64,000 nucleotides of DNA from Streptococcus himalayensis (lineage in GTDB: Bacteria > Bacillota > Bacilli > Lactobacillales > Streptococcaceae), in contig NZ_CP016953.1 of NCBI RefSeq assembly GCF_001708305.1, positions 2,189,501-2,253,500 on the forward strand, written 5' to 3'. Position 1 is the first letter of the stretch. Every line of letters starts with the position of its first letter. Under the pieces are notes generated by a model. That model was given only the letters and a program-made list of their open reading frames with translations. It was not told the origin of the DNA and ran no database searches. Shown here in pieces: positions 62,533 through 64,000 of the stretch. A program made the position numbers and the translations under genes.

Positions 62533-63264
62533 CTAGTCATCGTCCACTCGAAAACCGTCATTTGGAATGGCGTAGTGCTGGGCAATCTGACCGTCGGTAA
62601 AGAGAATTCCATGCAAAACACCGCCATAGACAGCACCACCATCCATCCCAATCTTTCCATCAGCGGTCTGCCATAATTTGGAACTCTCCATAGGCTCTCC
62701 AGTCAGATAAGTAGTTGGGGTATGTCCAAAAACAATCCCTTTTCCAGTTTTGTTTTCTGCTTCATGGAAAGGGGCTCGCAGCCAGACTTTTTGATAATCA
62801 GTCGTCTCTTGCCAATTGTCCAAGGTCAAATCAAGACCAGCATGAACAAAAATCAGCTGCTCCGTCTCCACATGAAAAGGCATTTGTCGGATAAAAGCAA
62901 CCAAGTCCCCTGCTTCATTCCTGACCCGCTCGGCATCCAACACACTGTCTACTGGAGCATCCAAGGGACGGCCTAAGATCGAGTTAATGGTCGTATCCCC
63001 ACCATTTCGTTTGTAATGGTTATAACGCTCCTCTGGATTGTCTAACCAGGCAAGAAACATGTATTCGTGATTACCAGACAAGCAAATAGCACCTTTGCTA
63101 TCCACCAAATGCTTGACACGCTCCAGCACCGCTCGGCTATTTTCCCCGCGGTCAATTAAATCTCCTAAAAAGATCAACTGGTCCTGTTCATTCCAATGCT
63201 GGAGGACCAACTCGAGCATACCAGCTTTTCCATGGACATCTCCGATGACAAAATAGTTAGGCAT
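62533..63264 (-). CDS. PrpE-like metallophosphatase (calcineurin-like)
   Basis: 243 aa. Motifs GDVHG (8-12), GDLIDRG, SGNHEYM and FVHAG, FGHTPT line the two-metal site of PPP-type Ser/Thr phosphatases and diadenosine-tetraphosphatase relatives. Substrate unknown. Ends just after the family A repeat; lies 8 bp downstream of recN. Confidence 0.87.
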   Translation of the reverse strand: MPNYFVIGDVHGKAGMLELVLQHWNEQDQLIFLGDLIDRGENSRAVLERVKHLVDSKGAICLSGNHEYMFLAWLDNPEERYNHYKRNGGDTTINSILGRPLDAPVDSVLDAERVRNEAGDLVAFIRQMPFHVETEQLIFVHAGLDLTLDNWQETTDYQKVWLRAPFHEAENKTGKGIVFGHTPTTYLTGEPMESSKLWQTADGKIGMDGGAVYGGVLHGILFTDGQIAQHYAIPNDGFRVDDD

Positions 63265-63272
63265 CTTTCTTC

Positions 63273-64000
63273 CTACCCTTTCTTTAGGAGCTCCTTTGCC
63301 TGAGTGAGTGCAGCTTCTGTCACATTTTCACCCGCCAACATCTTAGCTACTTCCTCAATTCGTTCCTCAGTCGTCAAGAGACGAACACGGGATACCGTTG
63401 AGTGGTCATCGCTGATTTTTTCAATAAAGAACTGATAATCTGCAATGGCAATGACTTGTGGCAAGTGGGAAATGGCAAGAACCTGCCCATGGCTCCCAAT
63501 TTTGTAAATTTTCTGGGCAATGGCTTGGGCGACACGGCCAGACACCCCTGTGTCCACCTCGTCAAAGACGATACTGGTCTTACCTTCCTTGCGTGAGAAA
63601 GCAGATTTAATCGCCAACATCAAGCGAGACAATTCTCCTCCACTAGCCACCTTAACCAAGGGTTTGAAATCCTCACCAGGGTTTGTTGAAATATAAAATT
63701 CAACCTGCTCATTTCCCTCACGACCAAATTTAGCCTTGCTAAAGCGAACCTGAAAATCAGCCTTCTCCATATAAAGGTCTTTCAATTCCTGTTTGATTTC
63801 TTGCTCCAAGCCTTCTGCCAAGAGATGACGAGCAGTAGCTAATTCTCCAGCTAGGCGAATCAATTCTTTTTCACGTTTTTTTAATTCACTTTCAAGATGC
63901 TCAGAGGAGACGTCCGTTCCTGTTAGGAGTTGGTATTCCTTGCTAATTTGCTCCAGATAGTCTAAGACATCATCGACTGTGCCTCCGTACTTACGGCTAA
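63273..64000 (-). CDS. recN: DNA repair protein RecN, C-terminal part (cut by window edge)
   Basis: The frame stays open to base 64000, so the 5' part lies beyond the window. Visible: end of the coiled-coil (SRKYGGTVDDVLDYLEQISK), then the ABC-type C-terminal half with the signature KVASGGELSRLMLAIKSAF, Walker B TSIVFDEVDTGVSG and ISHLPQV. RecN is an SMC-like protein of double-strand-break repair. Confidence 0.95.
   Translation of the reverse strand, partial: SRKYGGTVDDVLDYLEQISKEYQLLTGTDVSSEHLESELKKREKELIRLAGELATARHLLAEGLEQEIKQELKDLYMEKADFQVRFSKAKFGREGNEQVEFYISTNPGEDFKPLVKVASGGELSRLMLAIKSAFSRKEGKTSIVFDEVDTGVSGRVAQAIAQKIYKIGSHGQVLAISHLPQVIAIADYQFFIEKISDDHSTVSRVRLLTTEERIEEVAKMLAGENVTEAALTQAKELLKKG

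Overview
The window is a chromosomal segment of a low-GC Gram-positive coccus, almost certainly a Streptococcus. The evidence is the gene content and order: tRNA-Tyr/tRNA-Gln, rpsA, ilvE, parC, parE; the pair murT-gatD beside cdaA-cdaR-glmM; ddl-recR-pbp2b; murC with GNAT genes, mltG and greA; and BOX-like intergenic repeats. I cannot name the species from sequence alone.

Layout. 1-1.7 kb: fructose operon fruR-pfkB-fruA (minus strand, fruA cut by the window edge) with a promoter and cre-like site. 1.9-4.3 kb: a MITE-like repeat, rpsA, two tRNAs and a DUF2969 gene. 4.4-11 kb: ilvE (consensus-type promoter and CodY-box-like site) and topoisomerase IV parC/parE, with a Fic-domain gene lying between the two subunit genes. 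11.4-18.3 kb: a DUF1694 gene, then an apparent operon efeO-efeB-efeU-tatC-tatA-serB-glycerate kinase, in which the Tat translocase sits with its likely substrate, a twin-arginine Dyp peroxidase. 18.6-25.6 kb: MFS transporter, glmM-cdaR-cdaA (cell-wall precursor and c-di-AMP synthesis) and, divergently, murT-gatD-lapA. 25.8-31.96 kb: an unknown gene, then an insertion island with BOX-like repeats, an IS630-family element, a decayed IS66-family element and an intact ISL3-family element. Both larger elements have 8-bp target duplications. 32-40.5 kb: greA, mltG, two GNAT genes, murC, an unknown gene and a large SNF2-type ATPase. 40.6-49.2 kb: GNAT, an ICMT-like membrane protein, an SdpR/SdpI-like pair with a 34-bp palindromic operator, a DEAD-box helicase with a long leader, an unknown membrane protein, CorA, YitT, a PH-domain protein and prfC. 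49.8-56.3 kb: a TIGR02206-like membrane protein, Nudix, murF, ddl, recR, pbp2b. 56.7-64 kb: telA/xpaC-like pair, gpmA, a Fur-family (PerR-like) regulator, a gene remnant, HU, degV, a PrpE-like phosphatase and the 3' part of recN.

The genes are mostly housekeeping. A strong theme is peptidoglycan assembly (glmM, cdaA/R, murC, murF, ddl, pbp2b, mltG, murT/gatD). The accessory content is the Fic gene, the SdpR/I pair, the insertion island and three families of short non-autonomous repeats. Two of those families share terminal sequence and show 9-bp target duplications. Three genes (DUF1694, murT, IS630 orfA) look leaderless, with exactly six bases between the -10 box and the ATG.

All calls come from reading the sequence and from knowledge of protein families; no database search was run.
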